DNA of 64,000 nt from Pseudomonas reidholzensis (GTDB lineage Bacteria > Pseudomonadota > Gammaproteobacteria > Pseudomonadales > Pseudomonadaceae): NCBI RefSeq assembly GCF_900536025.1, contig NZ_UNOZ01000013.1:124001-188000 (forward strand). Reading direction: 5' to 3'. Position numbers and translations under genes: made by a program. Positions within the stretch are counted from its first letter, which is position 1. Every line of letters begins with the position of its first letter. Below the pieces are notes generated by a model, which was not told the origin of the DNA, did no database searches, and saw only the letters and a list, made by a program, of their open reading frames with translations. Shown piece after piece: positions 1 through 8,665 of this stretch.

Positions 1-190
1 GGTGACTTTGGGTGGCTATTCGGGGCATGCGGATCAGGCGGGGTTGGTGGGGTTTGCGATGGGGGGGAAGAGTCCTGCGAAGCGGGTGGTGTTGGTGCAT
101 GGGGAGGCTGGGGCGAAGCGGGTGCTAGCCGACGCGCTCCGTAAACGACATCCAGAATGGGCGGTTGTAAGCGGTGTCACAATTGCATGA
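1..190 (+). CDS. C-terminal end of an MBL-fold (beta-CASP) metallo-hydrolase, cut by the window edge
   Basis: Only the last ~62 residues are present and the reading frame is open to the left edge. The start of the visible part, GGYSGHADQAGL, matches the conserved 'sGHaD' motif near the C-terminus of beta-CASP metallo-beta-lactamase proteins (RNA-specificity domain family). That family consists of Zn-dependent nucleases or hydrolases. The following VVLVHGE segment is the usual last beta-strand and motif C-like histidine of the family. It ends at TGA 188-190. It lies just outside the O-antigen genes and is probably conserved flanking chromosome. The family call is fairly secure, but the substrate is unknown. 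Confidence 0.75.
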   Translation, partial: VTLGGYSGHADQAGLVGFAMGGKSPAKRVVLVHGEAGAKRVLADALRKRHPEWAVVSGVTIA

Positions 191-404
191 CCCGTCGACG
201 AAGTTAGGGTGGGTAGCCGCCGAACGTGGGAGCTTGCTCATCTCGGCTATCTCTACTATTGGTTAATGCGAATGTGCAAATCTGGGCAGGCACACTCACG
301 GATTGCCGCTACGCTTGAGGCGAGGGTGCAATCCCCTTTTTGAGCTCGGCATTGGCAGCCGGGGAGTGGATGCAGTTCGACTGACTCGAGGGAAACAAGA
401 ATAA

Positions 405-1451
405 ATGCGTAATGAGACCGGGCGTCTGAGTAGTGATGAGGTTGATCTGCTGGTTCTGATCAGGGGTATATGGAGGCAGAAGTTGCTGGTCTTCATCGTG
501 ACGGCGCTGGCTGTCGCCGTCGCTGTCAGCTACGCGCTCCTTGCCACTCCGGTATATGAGGCCAAGGCTTTCATCCAGCCACCCACCAACAACGAAATCG
601 TCAACCTGAATTACGGGCGGGGTGGGGAAGGAGGATTGAAGCTACTGTCCGCCAAGGATGTGTATGAGGTGTATCTTTCTAACCTGACTTCCGAATCATT
701 ACGTCGTCAGTTTTTCCGAGAGCAGTACCTGCCGTATGTTCAGGGTGCCCGTAATGGCTCGCGGGATGATCTCTATGTGCGCTTCAATACTCAGGTTGTT
801 GCCACCGTTGCGAAGGATGGGGTTGGGCGTTCATCTGTGTCTGTGCTTCTCAATGACCCTGAAGTGGCCGCTGGCTGGGTGGATGAATACCTGAAGATCG
901 CCAGTGAGCGTGCCAAGCTCGAGATCATCGGTAACGTCAGGGCTGATGCAACAATCAAGGTCGGTAATCTACAGCAGCAGATCTCGGAAGCGCGCAAGTC
1001 AGCGCAGAAGCAGCGGGAAGACCGTATTGCACAGTTGAATGAGGCGTTGAGGGTTGCCAAGTCGATTGGGCTGGAGCGTCCGCCTATTATTTCCAATTCG
1101 ATATCGACCGAAATCACCGCGGGCATGACCGGCTCACTGGCTTACATGCGCGGCTCGAAGGCGCTTGAGGCAGAGATCGAGAACCTGCGCCAGCGCACGT
1201 CTGATGATCCCTTTGTGGACGATCTGCGTGAATGGCAAGAACAACTGGAGTTTTATCGGACGCTGCATGTCGACCCGCAGTCGATCGATGTGTATCGCCA
1301 AGACGGGGCGATTCAGATGCCAGATGCTCCGATCAAGCCTAAAAAAGCCATCATCATCACCCTGGGGGCGATTTTTGGCTTGCTGCTTGGCGTGTTGATC
1401 GCCTGCGTGCGTACCCTGTTGCTACGTGATTCGCCCGCTCGACTTCAATAG
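405..1451 (+). CDS. wzz: O-antigen chain length determinant Wzz
   Basis: Wzz is an inner-membrane polysaccharide co-polymerase that sets the modal length of O-antigen chains made by Wzy. The 348-residue protein has the expected layout: a short cytoplasmic N-terminus, TM1 at about residues 26-47, a long periplasmic region rich in helix (about 150-290), a proline-rich stretch (PDAPIKPKK) and TM2 at about 314-335. Length and topology match the family. ATG 405 follows a purine-rich GAGGGAAAC at 388-396. It is the first gene of the island and is separated by 271 bp from the sugar genes, so it may have its own promoter. Confidence 0.92.
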   Translation: MRNETGRLSSDEVDLLVLIRGIWRQKLLVFIVTALAVAVAVSYALLATPVYEAKAFIQPPTNNEIVNLNYGRGGEGGLKLLSAKDVYEVYLSNLTSESLRRQFFREQYLPYVQGARNGSRDDLYVRFNTQVVATVAKDGVGRSSVSVLLNDPEVAAGWVDEYLKIASERAKLEIIGNVRADATIKVGNLQQQISEARKSAQKQREDRIAQLNEALRVAKSIGLERPPIISNSISTEITAGMTGSLAYMRGSKALEAEIENLRQRTSDDPFVDDLREWQEQLEFYRTLHVDPQSIDVYRQDGAIQMPDAPIKPKKAIIITLGAIFGLLLGVLIACVRTLLLRDSPARLQ

Positions 1452-1722
1452 GCAATGCATTCGCGCTTGCATTGCAGCGGGATCGTAGCAAAATTGAGGG
1501 TCATTTCGGATGTCGGTCATGTAGACGGTGGTTTTTGGGCGCCGGCGCTGGCAAGCGAGGGGGGCTGTACCCGCTGCCTGCCGTCAGACGCTATGGGTAG
1601 AGGCGTCAAGAGAGCCTCTTGACTCTCCCTGACACCGGTTGCGATTGAGGATCTGCACCTTCGATAGAGCGGTGCAAGCTTCAACATGACAGATGTTAAC
1701 AACGCTGGAAGGAGCGATTTTT

Positions 1723-2706
1723 TTGAAACTTGTACAAACCCGAATCCCCGATGTCGTCGTCATTGAACCGACTGTGTATGAAGACGACCGTGGCTGGTTC
1801 ATGGAGAGTTTCAACGAGCCCGCTTTCCACGCCGCTTTGCGTGGGCTGGGTTTGCCGCTTCCGCGCCCATTTTTGCAAGACAATCATTCCAGCTCACGCA
1901 AAGGGGTATTGCGGGGGCTGCATTTTCAGCTGGAGCCGCGTGCTCAGGGCAAGCTGGTCCGGGTGATCAAAGGCGCTGCTTGGGACGTTGCTGTTGATAT
2001 CCGCAAGGGTTCGCCTACGTACGGGCAATGGGTTGGAGAGACTCTCAGTGCCCATAACGGCCGCATGATGTGGATTCCCGAAGGCTTTGCCCATGGTTTC
2101 ATCGCGCTGGAGGATGACACTCAGTTCCTCTACAAGAGCACCAATGTCTACAGCAAGGAGCACGAGGGCAGCCTGGCCTGGGATGATCCGGACCTGGCCA
2201 TCGACTGGCCCGACGTCGGGGGGCGGATCATCAGCGAAAAGGACCGAGACGCTGCACCGTTCAAGGGGTTCCCTGGGGTAGAGGTGCCAGCCGCCAACTC
2301 GGACGTGGAAACGTATGGGTTCCGGGTTATCGGTGACGAGCGCGGTAGCCTGATCGCGCTTGAAAGCGCTGGCAGCATCCCGTTCGATGTGAAGCGGGTG
2401 TACTACATTTTCGCTACGCAAAGCGATGTCAGCCGCGGGTTCCACGCCCACAGAGATTTGCAGCAACTGGCTATTTGTGTTTCCGGTAAATGCCGCATGA
2501 CGCTCGATGATGGCACCGTGCGTCAGGACGTGTGGCTGGACTCGCCGGACAAAGGGGTGCTGATCAGAAATCTTATTTGGCGCGAAATGCATGATTTCAG
2601 TGAGGACTGTGTACTTCTGGTGCTCGCCAACGCCCATTACGATGAGACCGACTACATTCGTGACTACCAGACATTCCTGGGGGAAGTAGCAAATGGAAAA
2701 AAATAA
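1723..2706 (+). CDS. Fusion of dTDP-4-dehydrorhamnose 3,5-epimerase (RmlC) and dTDP-4-keto-6-deoxyglucose 3,4-ketoisomerase (FdtA/QdtA/WxcM-like)
   Basis: Two cupin-type sugar-nucleotide enzymes are joined in one 327-residue protein. Residues 1-185 are a full RmlC: RGLHFQ (His67), Lys77, the WIPEGFAHGF block (His124), Tyr137, Tyr143 and Asp174 in ISEKD sit at the spacing of the RmlC catalytic set. Residues about 196-320 are FdtA/WxcM-C-like, with RGFHAHRDL (His241, His243) and conserved tyrosines. The TTG at 1723 is preferred over ATG 1693, because GGAAGGAGCG (1707-1716) is well placed for it and MKLVQT resembles RmlC N-termini. No stand-alone rmlC follows rmlA in this window. The downstream FdtB-like aminotransferase and acetyltransferase fit the FdtA half. 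Whether both halves are active is untested. Confidence 0.85.
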   Translation: MKLVQTRIPDVVVIEPTVYEDDRGWFMESFNEPAFHAALRGLGLPLPRPFLQDNHSSSRKGVLRGLHFQLEPRAQGKLVRVIKGAAWDVAVDIRKGSPTYGQWVGETLSAHNGRMMWIPEGFAHGFIALEDDTQFLYKSTNVYSKEHEGSLAWDDPDLAIDWPDVGGRIISEKDRDAAPFKGFPGVEVPAANSDVETYGFRVIGDERGSLIALESAGSIPFDVKRVYYIFATQSDVSRGFHAHRDLQQLAICVSGKCRMTLDDGTVRQDVWLDSPDKGVLIRNLIWREMHDFSEDCVLLVLANAHYDETDYIRDYQTFLGEVANGKK

Positions 2707-3367
2707 AAAGCTGGTCATTGTCGGGGCGGGTGAGTTGGCGATGATTGCCTACGAGTATTTCACCTACGACTCAAGCTATGAGGTTGTCGGGTTTGCGGTT
2801 GAGCGAGAGTACCTCCGGGAGACCTCCCTGTATGAGCTACCTATCGTGCCGTTTGAAGAACTCGAGGCGTCATTCGCTGTGCATCAGCACGAGGCCTTCG
2901 TGGCGATCCCAGCGTCGGGGCTGAACCGGCTCAGGACGCGCTTGTATGAGGCTGTCAAAGAAAAAGGCTATACCTGCGCCACCTATATCAGCTCCCGTGC
3001 GTTCGTCTGGCGAAACGCCAAGATCGGCGACAATTGCTTCATCTTCGAACACAACACCGTGCAACCATTTGTTGAAATCGGTAATAACGTGATCCTCTGG
3101 AGTGGCAATCACATTGGCCATCGCAGTGTCATTGAAGACAACTGCTTCCTGTCCTCCCATGTGGTTGTTTCAGGCTACTGCAGGATCGGTAATTCCACGT
3201 TCATTGGTGTGAACGCTACCATCAATGATCGCATCAACGTGGCGCGTGACTGCGTCATCGCCTCCGGATCGCTGGTCAACAAGCACCTTCAGGAGCCGGA
3301 GCGTATCTACTACGGCGCGCCCGCCCAAGAGCTGCCGAAGAAAAGCGCCCTCAAGGTCAAATTTTAG
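2693..3367 (+). CDS. Sugar O/N-acetyltransferase, NeuD/PglD-like left-handed beta-helix family
   Basis: Residues 6-95 form the small Rossmann-like domain of NeuD/PglD proteins (KLVIVGAGELAMIAYEYF near the start). Residues about 97-200 are hexapeptide-repeat beta-helix (IGDNCF, IGNNVI, IEDNCF, IGNSTF). His143 in GNHIGHRSVI sits where PglD has its catalytic histidine. The enzyme would transfer acetyl from acetyl-CoA to a sugar nucleotide. It overlaps the end of the fusion gene by 14 bp and lies in the same operon as an FdtB-type aminotransferase, so N-acetylation of a dTDP-3-amino-3,6-dideoxyhexose is a reasonable inference. O-acetylation of another residue is possible. Confidence 0.8.
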   Translation: MEKNKKLVIVGAGELAMIAYEYFTYDSSYEVVGFAVEREYLRETSLYELPIVPFEELEASFAVHQHEAFVAIPASGLNRLRTRLYEAVKEKGYTCATYISSRAFVWRNAKIGDNCFIFEHNTVQPFVEIGNNVILWSGNHIGHRSVIEDNCFLSSHVVVSGYCRIGNSTFIGVNATINDRINVARDCVIASGSLVNKHLQEPERIYYGAPAQELPKKSALKVKF

Positions 3368-3375
3368 GAAGTTGC

Positions 3376-4293
3376 ATGAACTGGAAAAAGCTAGGGCTGG
3401 TGTTTACCCAGGATGGCACGGTGGCCTGGCGGCGTAACTCTGCCCTCACGCCTACGCCGTTTCTTCTGAACGATAACGTCATTCGCGTCTACGCGGGCTT
3501 TCGGGATGATGAAGGGATCAGCCGGATTGGCTATGTCGATGTCGATAGCCGGGACCCAACCCAGGTAATTGGTGTATCCGCCGCGCCGGTACTGGATCGC
3601 GGGCGCGATGGTTGTTTCGATGACAATGGCGTCATTCTCGGCGACGTCGTGCGCGACGGAGACCGCCTGCGGATGTATTACGTGGGGTTCCAGTTGGTGA
3701 AGCGCGCTAAGTTTCTGGCATTCACCGGCCTTGCCGAAAGCACTGACGGTGGGGAGACATTCCAGCGCGTCAGCGAAGCGCCGGTGCTCGATCGCTCGAT
3801 CGAAGGCAACACTATTCGCGCGGTGCACACGGTGCTGTTCGAGGAAGGTGTATGGAAGATCTGGTATGCGGTTGGCGATGACTGGCAGATGATCAACGGC
3901 GTGCCCTATCCAAAATACAACATCTGGTATGCGCAATCCGCCGATGGCAAAGCATTCCCTGCGAACGGGGTGCTGTGCGTCGATGTGGAAGGGGATGAGT
4001 ACCGTATCGGCAGACCCTCTGTCTACAAGACGGCAGACGGTTACATGATGTTCTATACCAAAGGTGGCACCAGTGGTGAGGATTACTTCCCCGGTGTGGC
4101 CTATTCAACGGACGGTGTCCAGTGGCAGCGTCGCGACGCGTCGTTTGGCTTGAGCCTGGGTGAGCAAGGCTTTGATGACCGCCACCTGTGTTACCCGCGG
4201 TTGGTGACGGCCGGACATCGCACGTTCTGTTTCTACAACGGCAACAACATGGGTGCCGAGGGCTTCGGTGTGGCGGAGTTGCTTGAAGCATGA
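3376..4293 (+). CDS. Beta-propeller glycosidase-like protein (GH43/GH130-like fold), function unknown
   Basis: The 305-residue protein has repeated blade-like segments with YxG/YV and WY...SADG patterns (IRVYAGFRDDEG, LRMYYVGFQLV, WKIWYAVGDDW, NIWYAQSADG, YMMFYTKGGTSG, RTFCFYNGNNMGAEGFG). These are typical of five-bladed propellers of the GH43/GH32/GH130 type. There is no signal peptide, so it should be cytoplasmic, which is odd for a hydrolase. It overlaps the next gene by 4 bp (ATGA) and sits between sugar-modifying enzymes. Proteins of this kind in polysaccharide loci may act on sugar-phosphates or lipid-linked intermediates. The fold call is moderate and no function is assigned. Confidence 0.6.
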   Translation: MNWKKLGLVFTQDGTVAWRRNSALTPTPFLLNDNVIRVYAGFRDDEGISRIGYVDVDSRDPTQVIGVSAAPVLDRGRDGCFDDNGVILGDVVRDGDRLRMYYVGFQLVKRAKFLAFTGLAESTDGGETFQRVSEAPVLDRSIEGNTIRAVHTVLFEEGVWKIWYAVGDDWQMINGVPYPKYNIWYAQSADGKAFPANGVLCVDVEGDEYRIGRPSVYKTADGYMMFYTKGGTSGEDYFPGVAYSTDGVQWQRRDASFGLSLGEQGFDDRHLCYPRLVTAGHRTFCFYNGNNMGAEGFGVAELLEA

Positions 4294-5225
4294 AGTGCGT
4301 TGCCTACAGTGCTGAGCATCGTGATGTCTGGGATCAATGGGTGGGTGCGTCGCGCACGCCTCTGTTTTTCTTCAAGCGTGACTTCATGGAGTACCACGCC
4401 GACCGTTTCGAGGATGCTTCACTCCTGTTTTACGACGAGGACGACCTGCTCGCCGTCCTGCCGGCCTCGCGCCATGGCGATGTGCTGAGCAGTCATGGTG
4501 GGCTGACATTCGGCGGCTTGATATTCGGCCCCAAGGTTCGGGCTGATAGCGTGCTGGCAGTGTTCGATAGGCTCGTCGCTCATGCGCGTGAAATGGGCTA
4601 CAGGCGCATTCTGTACAAATCCATCCCGTACATTTTTGCCAGTCAGGGGGCGCAAGAAGACCTCTATGCGCTTACGCGCATAGGTGCGAATCTGGTGCGC
4701 CGCGACCTGTCCAGCGTCATTTACCAAGGCAACCGGCCAAAGATGTCCAAGGGTCGCAAATGGCTGGTCGCGCGTGCGGCCAAGCTAGGCCTGAAAGCCG
4801 AAGTGTCGCAGGACTGGGATCAGTTCCATGACCTGTTGGCTACCGCTCTGCAGCGGCACGGCGCCCAGCCTGTGCACAGCGCCGAAGAGCTCAAGCTGCT
4901 GCAGTCGAGGTTTCCAGACAACATACAGCTCAACGTGATCCTGCATGAACAGCGCATGGTCGCGGGCGCGGTACTGTTCCGTTTTGGCCACGTGACCCAC
5001 ACCCAGTACCTGGCCACCAATGATGAAGGCAAGGATATGGGTGCGCTCGATGCGTTGATCGAGCACTGCATTCGCGAGGGTGAAGAGCGCCGCGAAACGT
5101 TTTTCAGCTTTGGCATATCCACGGAAGACGGCGGCAAGGTGCTCAATTCCGGGCTGATCAATCAGAAAGAGAATTTTGGCGCCCGCGGTATTGTTCTGGA
5201 TTTTTACGAGATCAACATAAATTGA
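4290..5225 (+). CDS. FemAB-like GNAT-superfamily acyltransferase
   Basis: This 311-residue soluble protein has the double-GNAT arrangement of FemAB-related proteins. The N-terminal half contains [24 protein letters not shown], and the C-terminal half contains the acyl-CoA or aminoacyl-binding-like strand-helix unit around [18 protein letters not shown], ending in FSFGIS. Such proteins add amino acids or acyl groups to amino sugars or peptides. ATG 4290 overlaps the preceding stop (ATGA) and its own stop overlaps the start of the aminotransferase, so translation is coupled. It may acylate the 3-amino sugar made by the neighbouring enzymes; this is inference from context. Confidence 0.65.
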   Translation: MKCVAYSAEHRDVWDQWVGASRTPLFFFKRDFMEYHADRFEDASLLFYDEDDLLAVLPASRHGDVLSSHGGLTFGGLIFGPKVRADSVLAVFDRLVAHAREMGYRRILYKSIPYIFASQGAQEDLYALTRIGANLVRRDLSSVIYQGNRPKMSKGRKWLVARAAKLGLKAEVSQDWDQFHDLLATALQRHGAQPVHSAEELKLLQSRFPDNIQLNVILHEQRMVAGAVLFRFGHVTHTQYLATNDEGKDMGALDALIEHCIREGEERRETFFSFGISTEDGGKVLNSGLINQKENFGARGIVLDFYEININ

Positions 5226-6322
5226 TTACCTTCCTCGATCTAAAGAAACTGAATGGGGTCTACGCTGCGCAGTTGCGCGAGGCCTGTGCCCGGGTCATCG
5301 AATCGGGTTGGTACATTGGGGGGCAGGAACTGGCTGCCTTCGAGCAAGAGTTTGCCGCCTATTGCCAGGCCGAGCACTGCGTCGGCGTGGCCAATGGCCT
5401 GGACGCGTTGACCCTTACGCTTCGCGCCTGGAAGGAACTGGGGTTGCTGCGTGAAGGCGACGAGGTCATCGTACCGGCAAACACCTACATCGCCAGTGTC
5501 CTGGCGATCACCGAAAACCGCTTGATACCCGTGCTGGTCGAACCGGACGCTGGCACCTACAACCTGTCTGGCGCAGGCGTGCAGGCTGCGCTGACCGAAC
5601 GCACCAAGGCGGTAGTGGCCGTGCACCTTTACGGTCAAATGGCCGAAATGCCAGCAATCATGGACCTGGCCAAGGCCAATGGCCTGCTGGTGCTCGAAGA
5701 TGCTGCGCAGGCTCATGGCGCCAGCATAGAGGGTCGCAAGGCGGGAACATGGGGGCATGCAGCGGGCTTCAGTTTCTATCCTGGCAAGAACCTCGGTGCG
5801 CTCGGCGATGCGGGTGCGATGGTGACCCATGATGCGCAATTGGCCAAAATGGTTCGCGGCCTGGGTAATTATGGGAGTTACCGCAAGTACGAAAACGCGT
5901 TTCAGGGGGTGAACAGCCGTCTCGATGAAATCCAGGCCGCGATGTTGCGGGTCAAGCTCGAGCACCTGGACCAAGAGATAGCGGCACGCCGTCAGGTTGC
6001 CGACAGTTATCTGCAGGGCATTGATAATCCGCTCATCCAGCTGCCCCAGGTCACTGCTGGTGAAGCGCACGTATGGCATCTGTTCGTCGTGCGCTGTGAG
6101 CGTCGCGACGAACTCCAGCGTTTCCTTCAGGAGCAGGGTGTACAGACCCTCATCCATTATCCCATCCCGCCTCACAAGCAGCAGGCGTATGCCGAATATG
6201 CTGCGTTGACGTTGCCGTTGACGGAGGTCATCCACGAACAAGTGCTGAGCTTGCCGATCAGTCCGGTGATGAGCGAAGACGACGTGAAAGCCGTCATCTG
6301 CGCCGTTAACGCTTTTTCCTGA
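5222..6322 (+). CDS. DegT/DnrJ/EryC1/StrS aminotransferase, probably FdtB/QdtB-like (dTDP-3-keto-6-deoxyhexose 3-aminotransferase)
   Basis: This is a PLP-dependent sugar aminotransferase of 366 residues, the usual family length. Lys189 in [17 protein letters not shown] is the Schiff-base lysine, Asp160 and Gln163 ([10 protein letters not shown]) contact the cofactor ring, and VANGLDAL is the phosphate-binding loop. It should aminate the 3-keto sugar released by the FdtA half of the fusion at 1,723-2,706, giving dTDP-Fuc3N or dTDP-Qui3N. The start is TTG 5222, overlapping the upstream stop (TTGA); the Shine-Dalgarno is weak, consistent with translational coupling. Whether the product is galacto or gluco cannot be decided from sequence by eye. 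Confidence 0.85.
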   Translation: MITFLDLKKLNGVYAAQLREACARVIESGWYIGGQELAAFEQEFAAYCQAEHCVGVANGLDALTLTLRAWKELGLLREGDEVIVPANTYIASVLAITENRLIPVLVEPDAGTYNLSGAGVQAALTERTKAVVAVHLYGQMAEMPAIMDLAKANGLLVLEDAAQAHGASIEGRKAGTWGHAAGFSFYPGKNLGALGDAGAMVTHDAQLAKMVRGLGNYGSYRKYENAFQGVNSRLDEIQAAMLRVKLEHLDQEIAARRQVADSYLQGIDNPLIQLPQVTAGEAHVWHLFVVRCERRDELQRFLQEQGVQTLIHYPIPPHKQQAYAEYAALTLPLTEVIHEQVLSLPISPVMSEDDVKAVICAVNAFS

Positions 6323-6381
6323 TTTGCGTCCTGTTGGCCAGTGCGAGAAGGTTCGCCTGGCCGGCAAATTGCCTTGGTCGA

Positions 6382-7638
6382 GTGCGTTTGAACATTTTCA
6401 AAACAAGTATCCTCACTGCAATCGCCACCCTGGCGCGCCTGCTTTCCGGTTTCATCGTGATGAAACTGGTGGCGCTGCTCGCCGGGCCGGAAGGTGTTGC
6501 GCAGCTGGGGCAGTTCATGAGCCTGACGGCATTGCTGGTGGTGTTTGCCGGTGGTGGCGTGGGGCCGGGCGTGGTCAAGTATCTCGCCGAATACAAAGGC
6601 GATGATGCGAGGGTAGCCAGCCTGCTGCGGACGGCGTTCAGCTTTACAGTGATTGCTTCGCTGGGCATGTGCCTGCTGGTGCTGCTGTTCAGTCGGCCGA
6701 TTGCAGGCTGGTTGCTGGAAAGCGACCAATACCAGTGGTTGATTGTCGTGTTGGCGGTAGCGCAGATGTTCGTAGCCCTGCACAACCTGGTGATCGCCAC
6801 TGTCAATGGGATGATGGATGTCAAGCGGCTCGCCGTTATTCATGTCTGTGGTGCGGTGGTGGGTGTCCTGCTGCCGGCGCTGCTGGGTTATTTCTACCAG
6901 TTGCCGGGGGTCTTGCTGGCGTTCGTCCTATCCCAGGCCGCACTGCTGATCATCAGTTTCATCGCCTACCGACGCAGTGATTACTTCAGCTGGGGCAATA
7001 TTGGCTGGCAGGTGGACCGTGACAACTTTGCCAACCTGGCGCGTTTCTCCTTGATGACACTGACCTCGGCATTGCTTGCGCCCATCGTTCAGATTGCCGT
7101 GCGTAACTATCTGGCCGGTGAGTTTTCCTGGGAAGATGTCGGTTACTGGCAGGCGGTGTCCAAGGTGTCCGAGGCCTACCTGTTGTTCATCACCATGGCG
7201 ATCAGCGTCTACTATTTGCCCAAGTTGTCGGCGATCACCGACCGTGGACTGTTTGTCGACGAGATTCGCAAGGGGTTCACCGTACTGATGCCCCTGGTGG
7301 TGCTGTCAGCGCTGCTGATCTACCTGTGTCGTGACTGGGTCACTGAACTCTTGTTTTCAGCTGAATTTCACGGCGCCTTATACCTGTATGCTCCGCAGTT
7401 ACTCGGTGATGTAATAAAAATCGCCGCCTTTCTGCTCTCTTACATCATGCTGGCTAAAGCCATGACCCGGGTTTTCTTCTGGTCGGAGGTGACCTTTGGG
7501 TGCATGTATTTCGGCTGGGTGGTGCTGCTGACGCAACAATTTGGCCTCGTGGGATCCATGTACGCATTTATCGTAAATTATGTAATTTACTTTATATTTT
7601 GCGCGGTTGTGGCCTCTCGCTATATCACTAAAATGTAA
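6382..7638 (+). CDS. wzx: O-unit flippase Wzx (MATE/PST superfamily, WzxE-like)
   Basis: A highly hydrophobic protein with about 12 predicted membrane helices that should flip undecaprenyl-PP-linked O-units to the periplasm. The N-terminal part (TSILTAIATLARLLSGF, MKLVALLAGPEGVAQLGQF) matches the start of WzxE-type flippases. The frame is open from GTG 6334, but similarity begins at about residue 19 of that reading. GTG 6382 or TTG 6388 is therefore a more likely start; no strong ribosome binding site decides between them. It is the only flippase recognised in the window and is followed by a glycosyltransferase and the polymerase candidate, a usual O-antigen arrangement. Confidence 0.85.
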   Translation: MRLNIFKTSILTAIATLARLLSGFIVMKLVALLAGPEGVAQLGQFMSLTALLVVFAGGGVGPGVVKYLAEYKGDDARVASLLRTAFSFTVIASLGMCLLVLLFSRPIAGWLLESDQYQWLIVVLAVAQMFVALHNLVIATVNGMMDVKRLAVIHVCGAVVGVLLPALLGYFYQLPGVLLAFVLSQAALLIISFIAYRRSDYFSWGNIGWQVDRDNFANLARFSLMTLTSALLAPIVQIAVRNYLAGEFSWEDVGYWQAVSKVSEAYLLFITMAISVYYLPKLSAITDRGLFVDEIRKGFTVLMPLVVLSALLIYLCRDWVTELLFSAEFHGALYLYAPQLLGDVIKIAAFLLSYIMLAKAMTRVFFWSEVTFGCMYFGWVVLLTQQFGLVGSMYAFIVNYVIYFIFCAVVASRYITKM

Positions 7639-7682
7639 TGACCTGGACAGCGCAGCTTGTTCGGGTTAAGGAGTAAGGGCCT

Positions 7683-8642
7683 ATGGCCGTGATCAGCGTC
7701 ATGATGCCTACGTATAATGCCGAGAACTATATCGTCGCGGCGTTGGATTCGATTCTTCAGCAGGATTACCCTGATCTGCAGGTTGTCGTTTCCGACGACG
7801 CTTCGAGCGATGGTACCCAGGCCATTATTCGCCAGTATGCCGAGCGCTACCCCTCGAAAATTACTGCGATCTACAATCAGACCAACTTGGGCGTCACCCG
7901 TAACTGCAACCTTGCGTTGAGTCATTGTACCGGTACGTACATTTCGCTGTTTGCCGGCGATGACATCATGCTCCCTGGGAAGCTTTCACGTCAGGTCGCA
8001 CTGATGGAGTCGGACCCCGAGTGCGTGCTGTGCTATCACCCCGTGGAGATCTTCGACTCCGCGACTGACAAGACCTTGTTCGTGACCAACCAGCACCCGC
8101 GCGAAGACGTGTATACGTGCCAGGATCTCCTGCTTAAAGGCGGGATTCCCGGTGGTTGCTCCATTGTCCTGCGCCGCAGCGCCCTGCCTGAGGGGGGGTA
8201 CGACAGTCGCCTGAAGACGGTCAGTGACTGGCTGTTTTTCCTGGAAATTTCACTCAAGGGTCGCTTGCGCAAGCTGGATGCGGTGCTCGCCCGCTACCGC
8301 AAGCACGCAGGCGGTGCCAGTCGCCAGACCTATGAGCTGCTCGCCGAATCGCTGTTTGCTCTGGACCTGTTCGAGCAGAAGCATCCTGAGCGCCACGACC
8401 TGCAGCCGTTCATTCGCCAGGCCAAGGCGCGTTATGTGGCGGGCGAGGCGTTTCGTCAATTGAGCACGGACCCTGCGCTGGCGCTAAGGTTGTCCAGGGA
8501 TGTGCTGGGTTTCCAGGCGAGCGGCAAGTACCGCTTGCTGCAGGGGGTGGCCTGGTGCAATTGCCATGTTCCGGGTGCGAGGTTCGTATTGGCGGGGGTG
8601 ACCACCCGGCTTAAATACTTCCTCAAGCGAATTGCAGGTTAA
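7683..8642 (+). CDS. Glycosyltransferase family 2
   Basis: A GT-A fold inverting glycosyltransferase of 319 residues. ISVMMPTYNAENYI at the N-terminus, VVSDDASSDG (Asp38, Asp39) and the nucleotide/metal site FAGDDIML (residues about 90-97) are the GT2 hallmarks. SDWLFFLEIS further on resembles the acceptor-side D-W-motif. The C-terminal helix is basic and could sit on the membrane surface. ATG 7683 is preceded by AAGGAG at 7669-7674. It lies between wzx and the wzy candidate, so it should add one sugar of the O-unit; donor and acceptor are unknown. Confidence 0.88.
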   Translation: MAVISVMMPTYNAENYIVAALDSILQQDYPDLQVVVSDDASSDGTQAIIRQYAERYPSKITAIYNQTNLGVTRNCNLALSHCTGTYISLFAGDDIMLPGKLSRQVALMESDPECVLCYHPVEIFDSATDKTLFVTNQHPREDVYTCQDLLLKGGIPGGCSIVLRRSALPEGGYDSRLKTVSDWLFFLEISLKGRLRKLDAVLARYRKHAGGASRQTYELLAESLFALDLFEQKHPERHDLQPFIRQAKARYVAGEAFRQLSTDPALALRLSRDVLGFQASGKYRLLQGVAWCNCHVPGARFVLAGVTTRLKYFLKRIAG

Positions 8643-8665
8643 GTCAGGCGGACGGGATTCAGAGC

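Noticed and set aside
191-404. Possible JUMPstart/ops element (GGTGGGTAGCC near 207) upstream of wzz
   Set aside because: The match to GGCGGTAGCGT needs an insertion and several mismatches; no convincing ops sequence is present.
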